Below are positions 16,910 through 24,141 of a DNA stretch of 32,043 nt, one piece after another. Made by a program: the position numbers and the translations under genes. The first letter of the stretch is position 1. Every line of letters starts with the position of its first letter. Under the pieces are notes generated by a model, which did no database searches, had not been told where the DNA came from, and saw only the letters and a list, made by a program, of their open reading frames with translations. The DNA lies in the NCBI GenBank assembly GCA_002784045.1, contig PFJX01000134.1, forward strand, positions 1-32,043. Reading direction: 5' to 3'. Source of the stretch: Hydrogenophilales bacterium CG_4_10_14_3_um_filter_63_21. GTDB lineage: Bacteria > Pseudomonadota > Gammaproteobacteria > Burkholderiales > Thiobacillaceae.

Positions 16910-17772
16910 TCATAGCAGGTAGGACAAACCCAGCCCGGCCAGCAGAAGACCCAGGCCGAGTTTGAGTACCCGCTGCGGAATGTGCCGCTGGGCGGCCGCC
17001 CCGCAATACATCCCCGCCAGCCCGCCCAGTCCGAACAGTGTACCCAGTGCCCAGTCCGGCGAAGCATGGCCGCCGCCGGGCAGAGGCAGCACGGAATACA
17101 CCAGCACGCCGACCACCGAGGTGGCGAAGGTGCCGGCCAGTGCCGCACCCGCCACCACATATACCGGCAGCTCGAAGACCGCGATGCAGAACGGCGCGAT
17201 GATCGCGCCGCCGCCAATGCCATAGGTGCCGCCGATGATCCCGACTACGAAGGCCAGGGCGAGCATGGCGCGGCGGTCGAAGCTGTGTTCCTGGCCGGCG
17301 AAGCTGAACGCCACGCGGCCGCTTGGCGCAGGCAGCAGGCGCAAACCCATGTCGCCCGCCGCCGCCACCGCTTGAATACGCTTCGCCCAAGGCGCGAATT
17401 CCATCAGTAGTCGCAGGCTAAGCAACAGCAACACGGCGCCAACGAACAGCTTGAAGCGCGCCGCATCGGGCAGGTACCACACACGCAGCCAGGCAAGGTG
17501 CCCAGCACGATCAACCGCGCCAGCGGCCAGAACATGCGGCCCTCGCGCCCATAGCGCCAGACGCCGCCGGGCGTGGCGTAGAGGTTGAACACCAGATTGG
17601 TGGCGGAAGCCGACGGCCCGGCATAACCCAGCACACTCATCTGAAATGGCATCAGCAGGAAGGCGCCGGAGATGCCCACCATCGACGAGAAGAAAGACAC
17701 CACGAAGGCCGCCAGCGGCGGTAGCCAGAGCCAGGTATCTACTCCCGAGACCGGGAAGTGGATAGGAGTCAC
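16910..17772 (-). pseudogene. TauE/SafE-type sulfite/anion exporter, frameshifted
   Basis: Two frames together encode one membrane protein of the TauE/SafE family, whose members move sulfite, sulfoacetate or related organic sulfur anions. The N-terminal part (17772 to about 17490) has helices such as FVVSFFSSMVGISGAFLLMP. The C-terminal part (about 17490 to 16910) continues LRVWYLPDAARFKLFVGAVL and contains FVVGIIGGTYGIGGGAIIAP. The shift lies around 17481-17492. About eight residues expected between GTLPG and RVWYLPD also seem missing, so a small out-of-frame deletion fits better than a single-base error. The start is a GTG overlapping the TGA of the upstream metallo-beta-lactamase gene (GTGA), with GGAGG ten bases before it. 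Pseudogene unless a sequencing error. Confidence 0.75.
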
Positions 17773-18704
17773 AGACTTTCCGCCTCCAGATACACCCGGT
17801 TGGCGTTGCCGCCCTTGAGCAACTCGTAATTGGGCAGCTTGGCAAAGGCGTTCTGGTCCAGGCTGTCGATGGCCTGTTGCAAGTCCTTGCCTTGGTTCAC
17901 CGCCTTGGCCATGTGGTCGAGCAGCAGACGCAGGTAATCGGCGGTTTCACGCTTTGCCTTGGCCAGATCGCAGACCTCGCCGTGGCCGGGGACGATCAGT
18001 CGCGGTTACAGCTTGGCCATGGCGTCGAATGAGGCCAGCCAGCCGCTGGCGTTGCTGAACGGCAGCACCCCGAGCAGGCGATCGACAAACACGATGTCGC
18101 CGCTGAACAGCACGCCTTCCCTGGGCAGCCAGACCACGCTATCACCCGGCGTGTGGGCCGGCTGAAAATGCAGAATACGGATGTCGCGACCGCCCAGGTT
18201 GAGCACCAGTCCCTGGTCAAAAGTGCGAGTCGGCAGCACGGTTTCTGTACCGGCGAACTTCTCTTTGAGTTCGCCCTTCAAGCTGTTCATCTGCATGCCG
18301 CCACGCTCGGCCATGTCGGCCACCGCTTTGGTGTGGGCGATGATCTCCGCGCCCTGCGCCGTGAATTAGCCGTTGCCCAGCCAGCGATGATCCTTGCCGC
18401 CGGTGTTGATGACAAATTTCACCGGCTGCTGGGTAACCTGGCGGATGGCGGTGTGGATTTTCCGCGCCACCTGATAGCTGGAACCGCTGTCCACCACCAC
18501 CACGCCGGCGTCGGTGACGATGAAGCCGACGTTGCCGTTCATGCCCTCGTTCTCGTAGGTGCGCAAGCCCAGCTCGCCGATGCTGGCGTAGATGCCGGGG
18601 GCGACTTGCTTGAAGGCCAGGTCCAGGGCTGTCGCCAGATGCGAGCAGACGAGAAGCAGGACGAATAGCGGGAGCGTGAGAGGGCGTTTCATGGTCGGTT
18701 TCAT
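17769..18704 (-). pseudogene. Metallo-beta-lactamase-fold hydrolase with two in-frame TAA
   Basis: One frame of 312 codons encodes an exported MBL-fold protein (signal peptide about 1-26) but contains TAA at 18366-18368 and at 18006-18008. Around both stops the protein sequence continues without any shift. The first stop follows HRWLGNG and precedes FTAQGAEIIAH; the second lies in AMAKL-stop-PRLIVPGHGEV. Later metal-site motifs are kept: HTPGDSVVW, LFSGDIVF and VPGHGE. The first metal motif is degenerate (TGGKDH in place of HxHxDH). The family resembles periplasmic SoxH/quinoprotein-associated hydrolases. It starts a cluster with the TauE, thioredoxin and CcdA-like genes. Two nonsense mutations make it a likely pseudogene. 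ATG at 18704 or 18692; neither has a clear Shine-Dalgarno sequence. Confidence 0.8.
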
Positions 18705-18762
18705 TGGGTTGGAGAGCGAAAAGGACCGATGCGTCTGCCCGTTGAATTACCTGTTGAGGGGT

Positions 18763-19422
18763 CTACTTGCAGTTATGGTGCAGTTTCCACTGTTCTGAAT
18801 GGCCCATCTTCACCGCCCAGTCCGGCGGCGTACAGTCGTCGCCGGCGGGCTGTTTCGCGAGCGGGGCCGTATTGGCGGGAACCGCGTGCGCTGCCGGTGC
18901 TTCACGATTGAATGCCTGTGCGACGGCAGCCATGACGCCGACAAACAGGATGAACACGACGATTTGCGCGAAGGCGATCTTCTGGCTGTCGTGGCGGACG
19001 AAGACTTCGCATGTCCCCCCGGGACACAGCGCGGCCTTGTCCTTGTGGAACACGTTGTAAACCTTGCAGGCAAGGCAGATGCCGAACGCCGATTCGAAGA
19101 ACAGTAGCAACAGACAGGTGGCACAGATGATCAGATTGATCGGGCCGATCACCTGGTTGATCACGACCAGGTACAGCATGGCAGCAGCCAGCGCCAGGCC
19201 GATGCTCCAGGTGAAGCGCTTCTGCGTCGCGCCGACAAATTCGGGTACATGGTTACGCACCACGAAGCGGCCCAGCACCAGGCTTGGCGAGTAGCGCGGA
19301 TTGACCAGCACGCGGATGGCGAAGAAGAACAGGATGCCGGCGCTGGCGCGGACTTCACGTTCGTTGAGGACGTTGACGCCATAACCGGCGACGCGCTCGC
19401 CGAAGTGGAAAACCGCATTCAT
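18763..19422 (-). CDS. DUF4395 membrane protein
   Basis: Integral membrane protein of 219 residues of the DUF4395 family. It begins with the conserved cytoplasmic stretch ERVAGYGVNVLNEREVRA, followed by helices at about 25-42, 75-98, 100-120 and 155-175. The family cysteine pair is visible in GICLACKVYNVF. The family often sits beside TauE, rhodanese and thioredoxin genes, and that holds here, but its biochemical role is unknown. It carries an extra C-terminal periplasmic-looking tail (DDCTPPDWAVKMGHSEQWKL and a terminal NCK) longer than the usual 140-residue family core. The start at 19422 has an ideal Shine-Dalgarno sequence (AAGGAG, seven bases upstream). It appears intact although the genes downstream are decaying. 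Confidence 0.8.
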   Translation of the reverse strand: MNAVFHFGERVAGYGVNVLNEREVRASAGILFFFAIRVLVNPRYSPSLVLGRFVVRNHVPEFVGATQKRFTWSIGLALAAAMLYLVVINQVIGPINLIICATCLLLLFFESAFGICLACKVYNVFHKDKAALCPGGTCEVFVRHDSQKIAFAQIVVFILFVGVMAAVAQAFNREAPAAHAVPANTAPLAKQPAGDDCTPPDWAVKMGHSEQWKLHHNCK

Positions 19423-19511
19423 GTATATCTCCTTCCGTTCGAGAAACGATTGCAACCTAAACCGGACAAGCCGGAAGCAAATAGGTATGACAAACCCTCG
19501 GCTTTGCTCAT

Positions 19512-19568
19512 GCGTAGAGCATCCACCTTTGCTGCACCTGCCATGGTGGATGCGCTGCGCTTATCCAC
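19512..19568. repeat. Hairpin repeat related to 5265-5290
   Basis: Arms at 19512-19527 (gcgtagagcatccacc) and 19545-19560 (ggtggatgcgctgcgc) pair imperfectly around 17 bases. The right arm continues into gtggatgcgctgcgc-ttatccac, a near copy of the unit at 5265-5290. It lies about 90 bases upstream of the DUF4395 start. Confidence 0.5.
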
Positions 19569-19697
19569 GCTTATCCACCCTATGATTTTGCTCAAAAAAA
19601 TGCGAAGACTTAAGGCGTAAGCGACTATTGGAACCCGATGCGCGCAATTTCCAACATGATTGGAATCAGAACTGGCCATTTTTTTGTGCCAGTTCAA

Positions 19698-19817
19698 TCA
19701 GTCCATCGGCGATCGGCAGCAGGTCGGCCAGGCGGTGAGGATCAAGCTGCCCGCCACCAGGCCGGCGGCGGCCAGACCCAGCGCGAGCCAGAGATGTTGG
19801 AGTTGGAGACGTTTCAT
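19698..19817 (-). pseudogene. Short signal-anchor ORF, probably frameshifted relic
   Basis: Encodes 39 residues, with MKRLQLQHLWLALGLAAAGL followed by VAGSLILTA, a typical signal/anchor helix, then a non-protein-like end (PTCCRSPMD). Reading one base out, the sequence continues as LADLLPIADGLIELAQKNGQ and stops at 19666. A small exported protein with one frameshift would explain this. Family unknown. Confidence 0.35.
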
Positions 19818-19852
19818 ATCGGGTTGCTTGTGGGAAAGAGGCGATTTTCCGT

Positions 19853-19981
19853 TCAGAAATACCACCACGCATAAACCTCCGCGCGGCGCCGGTTGGGTTT
19901 TTCGCCGAACTCGCTGTTCCAGTCGTCATGGGTGAGCACCGCCAGCGCCGTGAGAGACACGGTGGCCAGCTCTTCACCCAT
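19853..19981 (-). CDS. Possible small ORF (42 residues)
   Basis: Encodes GEELATVSLTALAVLTHDDW followed by NSEFGEKPNRRRAEVYAWWYF. The composition looks like real protein, with a hydrophobic helix and an aromatic end, and it lies 35 bases upstream of the signal-anchor relic. It has only a weak purine-rich stretch before the ATG. It may be an intact small protein or the 3' end of a lost gene. Not recognised. Confidence 0.3.
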   Translation of the reverse strand: MGEELATVSLTALAVLTHDDWNSEFGEKPNRRRAEVYAWWYF

Positions 19982-20046
19982 TCCGCCCCGGCCATGAGGC
20001 AGCCCTCGCGGCTATGCTACGGGTCGTCGAGGTCCTTGGCGCGTTC

Positions 20047-20080
20047 ATGTTTGATTTCGATATGTTTGATTTCAATCAAA
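20047..20080. promoter_or_regulatory. AT-rich tandem repeat and palindrome upstream of moaA
   Basis: A 15-base unit occurs twice (20047-20061 and 20062-20076, atgtttgatttc plus gat or aat). A perfect 7+7 palindrome, TTTGATT-TC-AATCAAA, lies at 20065-20080, about 80 bases before the moaA ATG. In this GC-rich setting it could be an operator, but no regulator can be named. Confidence 0.4.
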
Positions 20081-20159
20081 CCATCGGGACGCGGCGGTCG
20101 CCGTAGCCCAACTCTCGGAGTAGTTTCATGCACGGTTTTTCATCGAGCCTCACACCACC

Positions 20160-21128
20160 ATGCTGACTGACCGTTTCGGCCGTGCCATCGAATATCTGCG
20201 GCTTTCCGTCACCGACCGCTGCGACCTGCGTTGCGCCTATTGCATCCCGGAAGGTTTCAAGGGTTTCGAGGAACCGGCGCACTGGTTGAGCTTCGATGAA
20301 ATCGAACGCCTGCTCGGCCTGTTCGCCAATCTCGGCATGAGGCGGGTCCGCCTCACCGGCGGCGAGCCCCTGTTGCGCCGCAACGTCACCGACCTGGCCC
20401 GCCGCATCGCCGTCCTGCCTGGCGTCGATGAGGTGTCGCTCTCTACCAACGCCACCCAGTTGAGCCGGATGGCGGTTGGCCTGAAAACCGCCGGGGTCAC
20501 CCGCCTGAATGTCAGCCTCGATTCCCTTCGCGCCGAGACCATCGAAAAAATCAACGGTCGGCCCGTGCTGGACGAGGTCTTGGCCGGACTGGAAGGCGCC
20601 AGCGCCGCCGGCTTCGCGCCGATCAAGATCAACATAGTGGTGATGCGCGACAACGCCGACGAGGTCGATGCGATGGTTGATTTCTGCCTGCAACGGGGTC
20701 ATGTCCTGCGTCTGATCGAACTCACGCCGATGGGCAACACCGCCCGCAAGATGGGTTATGTCGATCTGCAACCGATCAAACGGCAACTGCAACAACGCTT
20801 CGGCCTGATCGACAAGGTCATGCCCGGCGGCGGCCCGGCCCGCTATCTCGGCACGGCGGACGGCCGCTTCACCGTGGGCTTCATCACGCCGCTATCGCAA
20901 CACTTCTGCGCAACCTGCAACCGGGTGCGCCTGACCGTGGACGGCCAGTTGCACCTGTGCCTGGGCCAGGAAGACCGGGTAGATTTCCGTGCCCTGCTGC
21001 GCAATGGCGCCACGGACGACGACCTGATCGCCGCCTTCCACCAGGCGATGAACCTCAAGCCCGAGCGTCACGAATTCCGCGAACAGCCGGAAAAACTGAT
21101 TCGTTTCATGAGCATGACGGGGGGATAA
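20160..21128 (+). CDS. moaA: GTP 3',8-cyclase MoaA
   Basis: Cytosolic radical-SAM enzyme of 322 residues that catalyses the first step of molybdenum cofactor synthesis (GTP to 3',8-cyclo-GTP, with MoaC). The radical-SAM cluster motif is CDLRCAYC (cysteines near 20, 24 and 27), followed by RLTGGEPLLRR for SAM binding. The C-terminal second [4Fe-4S] site is FCATCNRVRL plus LCLG. The protein ends in the catalytically required Gly-Gly (MSMTGG). Length is normal. The C-terminal cluster and Gly-Gly separate it from NirJ-like haem d1 enzymes. It has no clear Shine-Dalgarno sequence and is followed after 52 bases by the beta-propeller gene. Other moa genes are not in the window. Confidence 0.95.
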   Translation: MLTDRFGRAIEYLRLSVTDRCDLRCAYCIPEGFKGFEEPAHWLSFDEIERLLGLFANLGMRRVRLTGGEPLLRRNVTDLARRIAVLPGVDEVSLSTNATQLSRMAVGLKTAGVTRLNVSLDSLRAETIEKINGRPVLDEVLAGLEGASAAGFAPIKINIVVMRDNADEVDAMVDFCLQRGHVLRLIELTPMGNTARKMGYVDLQPIKRQLQQRFGLIDKVMPGGGPARYLGTADGRFTVGFITPLSQHFCATCNRVRLTVDGQLHLCLGQEDRVDFRALLRNGATDDDLIAAFHQAMNLKPERHEFREQPEKLIRFMSMTGG

Positions 21129-21180
21129 CCCCAGATCCGAACGCGCAAGTGTTCACCCACTCACTGATGAAGGAGACACC

Positions 21181-22392
21181 ATGAGCAATAAACCCGCACT
21201 CGCTATCGCCGCCCTGGCCGGCTTGATCGCCACCCCCACCCTCGCCGCGCCCGTCTGGCCCGACGTCGTGGTGCAACTGCACGGTTCTGGCCATGCCTAT
21301 ATCGTCGATACCAAGACCGATGCCGTGGTAGCCGACCTGGAAACCTGCAAGGGCGGTGGCCTCGGTACCACCACCCCGGACGCGAAGAAGGTCTATGTGA
21401 GCTGCGCCGGCGAAGGCCAGAAGGAACTGGTCGTCATCGACCTGGCCGGCAGGAAGGTGATCAAGCGCATCGAGACTGGCAACCGGCCCAAGCACGGCGT
21501 GGTCAGTCCGGACGGCCGATGGGTCGGCCTCAACCACTGGGGCCTGGATGGCGGCAAGCTGCGCCACACCTTCGTGAGCACGGCCGACGACCGCATCACC
21601 AAGGCCATCGATCTGTCCGTCTCCGGCACGGCCAAGGGCGTGGCCTCCATGCACAACGCCTGGAGCCTGGATTCGCGCTATTTCTTCGCCGTGGATCGCG
21701 TGGACAACCGCCTGGTGGTGATCGACACGAAAGACTGGAGCATGAAGACCCACGCCGTACCCAGCGCGCCACACTATGCCGTGCCCAGCCCGGACGGCAA
21801 GGAGCTGTGGCTGGTACATGAGGGCAACGACACGGCCATGCCCGGCATCATCGTCTATGACCTGACCCACACCGACATGCCCGTCATCGCTCGAATGGAT
21901 ATGCCCCTGATCGGCGAGGAAGCGGTGGAGGCCCACCACGGCAACTTCACCCAGGACGGCAAGTATTTCATGGCGCTCAACCGCGGTCCTGGCGGCAATC
22001 TCAAGGGCCGCGAAGTGGCCTTCTTCCGCGCCGACAACAAGCAACTTGTGTATCGGCTCACCACCGCCAGCAACGGCATCGGCCACAGCTACAACACGCC
22101 GGACGGGCGCTACGCCGTGATCACCAATTACGGCAACAACGTCATCTCGATCATTGATGTGGCGCAGAAGAAAACCGTCAAGGACCTGAAGATCGGCGCC
22201 GGCCGCATGGGCCATGTAGCCTTCACACCGGACGGGCACTACGGCTACGTGTCGAACGACAAGGACGGCAACCTCCACAAGCTGGACATGTGGAAGCTGG
22301 CCGTGATCAAGGAAATCAAGACCGGCGGCAAGCCAGGCGGCGGCCAGGTGTTCAACGTCTGGACCAACGTGTTCGAGGAATTGCCGCGCTGA
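21181..22392 (+). CDS. Secreted YVTN/cytochrome d1-like beta-propeller protein
   Basis: Periplasmic protein of 403 residues with a signal peptide (about 1-22, ending LAA). Repeated blades include YVSCAGEGQKELVVIDLAGR, FFAVDRVDNRLVVIDT, YAVITNYGNNVISIIDVA and YGYVSNDKDG. This is the seven-to-eight-bladed YVTN/cytochrome d1 haem-domain fold, shared with NirF, NirN and the d1 part of cd1 nitrite reductase. There is no CxxCH motif, so no covalent haem is expected. Whether it binds haem d1 or acts only as a scaffold cannot be told; no nir genes are nearby. AAGGAG lies eight bases before the ATG. A strong terminator follows the stop. Pairing with moaA may reflect a molybdoenzyme-related role, which is inference. 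Confidence 0.82.
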   Translation: MSNKPALAIAALAGLIATPTLAAPVWPDVVVQLHGSGHAYIVDTKTDAVVADLETCKGGGLGTTTPDAKKVYVSCAGEGQKELVVIDLAGRKVIKRIETGNRPKHGVVSPDGRWVGLNHWGLDGGKLRHTFVSTADDRITKAIDLSVSGTAKGVASMHNAWSLDSRYFFAVDRVDNRLVVIDTKDWSMKTHAVPSAPHYAVPSPDGKELWLVHEGNDTAMPGIIVYDLTHTDMPVIARMDMPLIGEEAVEAHHGNFTQDGKYFMALNRGPGGNLKGREVAFFRADNKQLVYRLTTASNGIGHSYNTPDGRYAVITNYGNNVISIIDVAQKKTVKDLKIGAGRMGHVAFTPDGHYGYVSNDKDGNLHKLDMWKLAVIKEIKTGGKPGGGQVFNVWTNVFEELPR

Positions 22393-22418
22393 ATAGGTCA
22401 TTCAGGTTTCTGCATACC

Positions 22419-22442
22419 GGCCGCCGCGAGGCGGCCTTTTTT
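22419..22442 (+). terminator. Intrinsic terminator of the moaA-propeller unit
   Basis: A perfect stem GGCCGCC/GGCGGCC (22419-22425 and 22430-22436) with a GCGA tetraloop is followed by six T (22437-22442). It lies 27 bases past the propeller stop codon. Textbook rho-independent terminator. Confidence 0.92.
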
Positions 22443-22530
22443 ATCCCCAGGCCAGCCAGGCCAGATAACCCCCCACTGCCACCAACAGCAGGCCCAGCGC
22501 CTGTTTCAAGCGCGCCGAGAAAGCCATCAT
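22441..22530 (-). pseudogene. Membrane-protein C-terminal fragment, CcdA-like
   Basis: The frame encodes MMAFSARLKQALGLLLVAVG and GYLAWLAWG, then stops at 22441. Upstream the same frame continues back (LVRVWAQSRG) to the EF-hand stop at 22576. An amphipathic segment followed by a final hydrophobic helix resembles the C-terminal end of CcdA/DsbD-type or similar transporters. It may be a gene relic or a tiny membrane protein. Evidence is weak. Confidence 0.3.
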
Positions 22531-22575
22531 CCCGCGCGATTGTGCCCAGACCCGCACCAGACCAGTTTTCCTGGT

Positions 22576-22905
22576 TTAACGCCCTTCACCCCGCCAGCCG
22601 AAGCCACCGCCCCGATAGCGCCGCGCCAACGTTTCCACCAACTCGCCCTCGCCGATACGGCCATCACGGTTGCTATCCAGGTCGTCGAATTCGAGCAAAC
22701 GGCGTGGGTCGCAGCGTGGCCGCCCCCTGGAATCCCGCCGCTCCTGGCACTGGGCGCGCAGGGCGGCATATTCCTCGCGGCTCAGATAGCCATCATGGTC
22801 CTGGTCGTGCACCGAGAAAGCTCGCGGCGAAGCGGGGTTTGGCCCGACCGCCGCGCTGGGCAGCGGCGCGGCCAGGAGCACAAGAATCATGAGCAAAGCG
22901 CGCAT
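22576..22905 (-). CDS. Exported EF-hand protein
   Basis: Periplasmic protein of 109 residues with a signal peptide (about 1-19) and two EF-hand calcium loops. The first is DQDHDGYLSREEY (about 34-46); the second is DLDSNRDGRIGEGEL (about 74-88). The D-x-D-x-D-G pattern and terminal Glu are kept in the first loop, and the second is close to it. The tail is rich in R and G. The ATG shares its A with the TGA of the hydrogenase small-subunit gene (TGATG), so the two are translationally coupled. A calcium-sensing or structural role next to a periplasmic hydrogenase subunit is unusual; a direct interaction is only inferred. Confidence 0.82.
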   Translation of the reverse strand: MRALLMILVLLAAPLPSAAVGPNPASPRAFSVHDQDHDGYLSREEYAALRAQCQERRDSRGRPRCDPRRLLEFDDLDSNRDGRIGEGELVETLARRYRGGGFGWRGEGR

Positions 22906-24086
22906 CAGCGGGCCTCTTTCAGGTAATCCACCAGGGCTTGCATGTCGGCGTCCTCCAGAGTGAAACGGTGCGAGCGGATTTTTCCGGAGCGCAACAGGGC
23001 CGGTACGTCATTGGGCGGGGTCTTCAGGCTGGCCGGATCGGCGTCGTGGCAATAGACGCAGTTGCTGTCGTATACCGCAGCACCCCGTTGCGCCGGGGCA
23101 GTGTCGGGTTCGACCGCCGCCAAGGCTTTCGCCTCGATGGGCCGGTAGAAACTGCCCTTGTCCCAGAACCCTGCCTCGCTGCAGCCCAGGCAGGGGTGGC
23201 CGGATTCGACCGGATTGCTCACCCCGTTCCAGCGCACCGTGGAACAGGCGTTATGGGTCAGCGGCCCCTTGCAGCCCAGTTCCAGCAGACACCAGCCGCT
23301 GCGCGCACCGACATCGTCGAAGGTCTTGGCGAAACGCCCGGCCTCATAGTGGCCGCGCCGCGAACAACGGTCATGCACTGTCTCGCCGTAGAAGGCAAGT
23401 GGGCGGCCTTGCGCATCCAGCGCGGGGAAGTCGCCGAAGGCAACGCGATGCGCCAGCACGGCGCTCATCACCTCGGGGATGGGCGGGCAGCCCGGCAGGT
23501 TGACCAGGGGACGGCGCGGCACCAGGCCGCGCTGCATCAACTCGCCGATACCCATCGCCCCGGTGGGATTCGGCGCGGCGGCGGGCAGGCCACCAAAACT
23601 GGCGCAGGTGCCCACCGCCAGCACCGCTTCGGCCGCTTCCAGGCATCGCCTGAGCTGGCTCAGGTTGTCCTCGCCGGCAATGGTGGAATAGGCGCCATCC
23701 AGCGCGGTGGGCACGGAACCGTCCACCACCAGCAGGAGCCGTCCGGCGGATTCCTTCAGCACCGTCTCCCGCGCCGCTTCCGCCGCTTCGCCGGAAGCCG
23801 CTTGCAGGGTGTGGTGGTAATCCAGCGAAATCAGTTCGAACAGCAACCGCTCGATGGAGGGCGCCGACGAACGAGTCAGCGATTCGGTGCAGCCGGTGCA
23901 TTCCTGGAACGACAGCCAGACCACCGGCAGCCGCCGCGCCCGACTCAGGGCATCAGCCAGAATCGGGCCGGCGCTGGGCGGCAGCGCCAGCAGCGAAGCG
24001 CTCAGCGCGCAGAACTTGAGAAAGGCGCGCCGACTAAGGCCAGAACCGGGGGATAAAGAAAAATCAATGCGAGCGGTGCGATCCAT
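22905..24086 (-). CDS. [NiFe]-hydrogenase small subunit fused to cytochrome c
   Basis: Tat-exported Fe-S subunit of 393 residues. The Tat motif SRRAFLKF has its arginines at 19-20. Proximal-cluster cysteines are in ECTGC (63 and 66), GTCASFGG and LPGCPP. The distal-cluster histidine and cysteines are in HDRCSRRGHY and WCLLELGCKGP. The medial-cluster cysteines are in ACSTVRWN and HPCLGC, followed by SEAGFWD. The proximal motif reads CTGC rather than the CTCC of oxygen-tolerant enzymes. In place of the usual C-terminal membrane helix there is a small c-type cytochrome domain (about 325-393) with CVYCH at 343-347. No MP-type methionine is seen; His373 or Met382 could be the sixth ligand. The start at 24086 has GAGG upstream. 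No large subunit or hyp genes are nearby. Electrons could pass from the Fe-S chain to the fused haem and on to periplasmic carriers. Confidence 0.88.
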   Translation of the reverse strand: MDRTARIDFSLSPGSGLSRRAFLKFCALSASLLALPPSAGPILADALSRARRLPVVWLSFQECTGCTESLTRSSAPSIERLLFELISLDYHHTLQAASGEAAEAARETVLKESAGRLLLVVDGSVPTALDGAYSTIAGEDNLSQLRRCLEAAEAVLAVGTCASFGGLPAAAPNPTGAMGIGELMQRGLVPRRPLVNLPGCPPIPEVMSAVLAHRVAFGDFPALDAQGRPLAFYGETVHDRCSRRGHYEAGRFAKTFDDVGARSGWCLLELGCKGPLTHNACSTVRWNGVSNPVESGHPCLGCSEAGFWDKGSFYRPIEAKALAAVEPDTAPAQRGAAVYDSNCVYCHDADPASLKTPPNDVPALLRSGKIRSHRFTLEDADMQALVDYLKEAR

Positions 24087-24141
24087 GGCGTGCCTCGCGC
24101 AATAAATCGCCGGCCCCGGCAACGTCGGGGCCGGCCGTCGT

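Larger units (their letters stand above)
19423..20159. other. Intergenic region with relics and repeats
   Basis: About 740 bases without an intact, recognisable gene. It contains the hairpin repeat 19512-19560, two small minus-strand frames (19698-19817 and 19853-19981) and the AT-rich tandem/palindrome 20047-20080 before moaA. The minus-strand frame coding EIKHERAKDLDDP and ending near 20030 may be another short relic. Confidence 0.5.

Noticed and set aside
18006-18704. TAA recoding as a sense codon
   Set aside because: Other intact genes here end in TAA and no other gene has internal TAA codons, so nonsense mutation or sequence error is simpler.
19420-19440. Ribosome-binding site GGAAGGAGATATACATG before DUF4395, like the phage T7 gene 10 leader in expression vectors
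   Set aside because: Only the core matches, no other vector sequence is present, and such a site can arise by chance; vector contamination is not supported.
20076-20795. Minus-strand open frame opposite moaA ending near the 20047 repeat
   Set aside because: It is the antisense shadow of moaA, with no recognisable domain.
20160-22392. A haem d1 (nir) biosynthesis pair, NirJ plus NirF/NirN
   Set aside because: The radical-SAM protein has the MoaA C-terminal cluster and Gly-Gly end. No other nir gene is present, and the propeller has no CxxCH motif.
22905-24086. Oxygen-tolerant (group 1d-type) hydrogenase small subunit
   Set aside because: The proximal motif is CTGC, lacking the extra cysteine of CTCC, so the special 4Fe-3S cluster is not expected.
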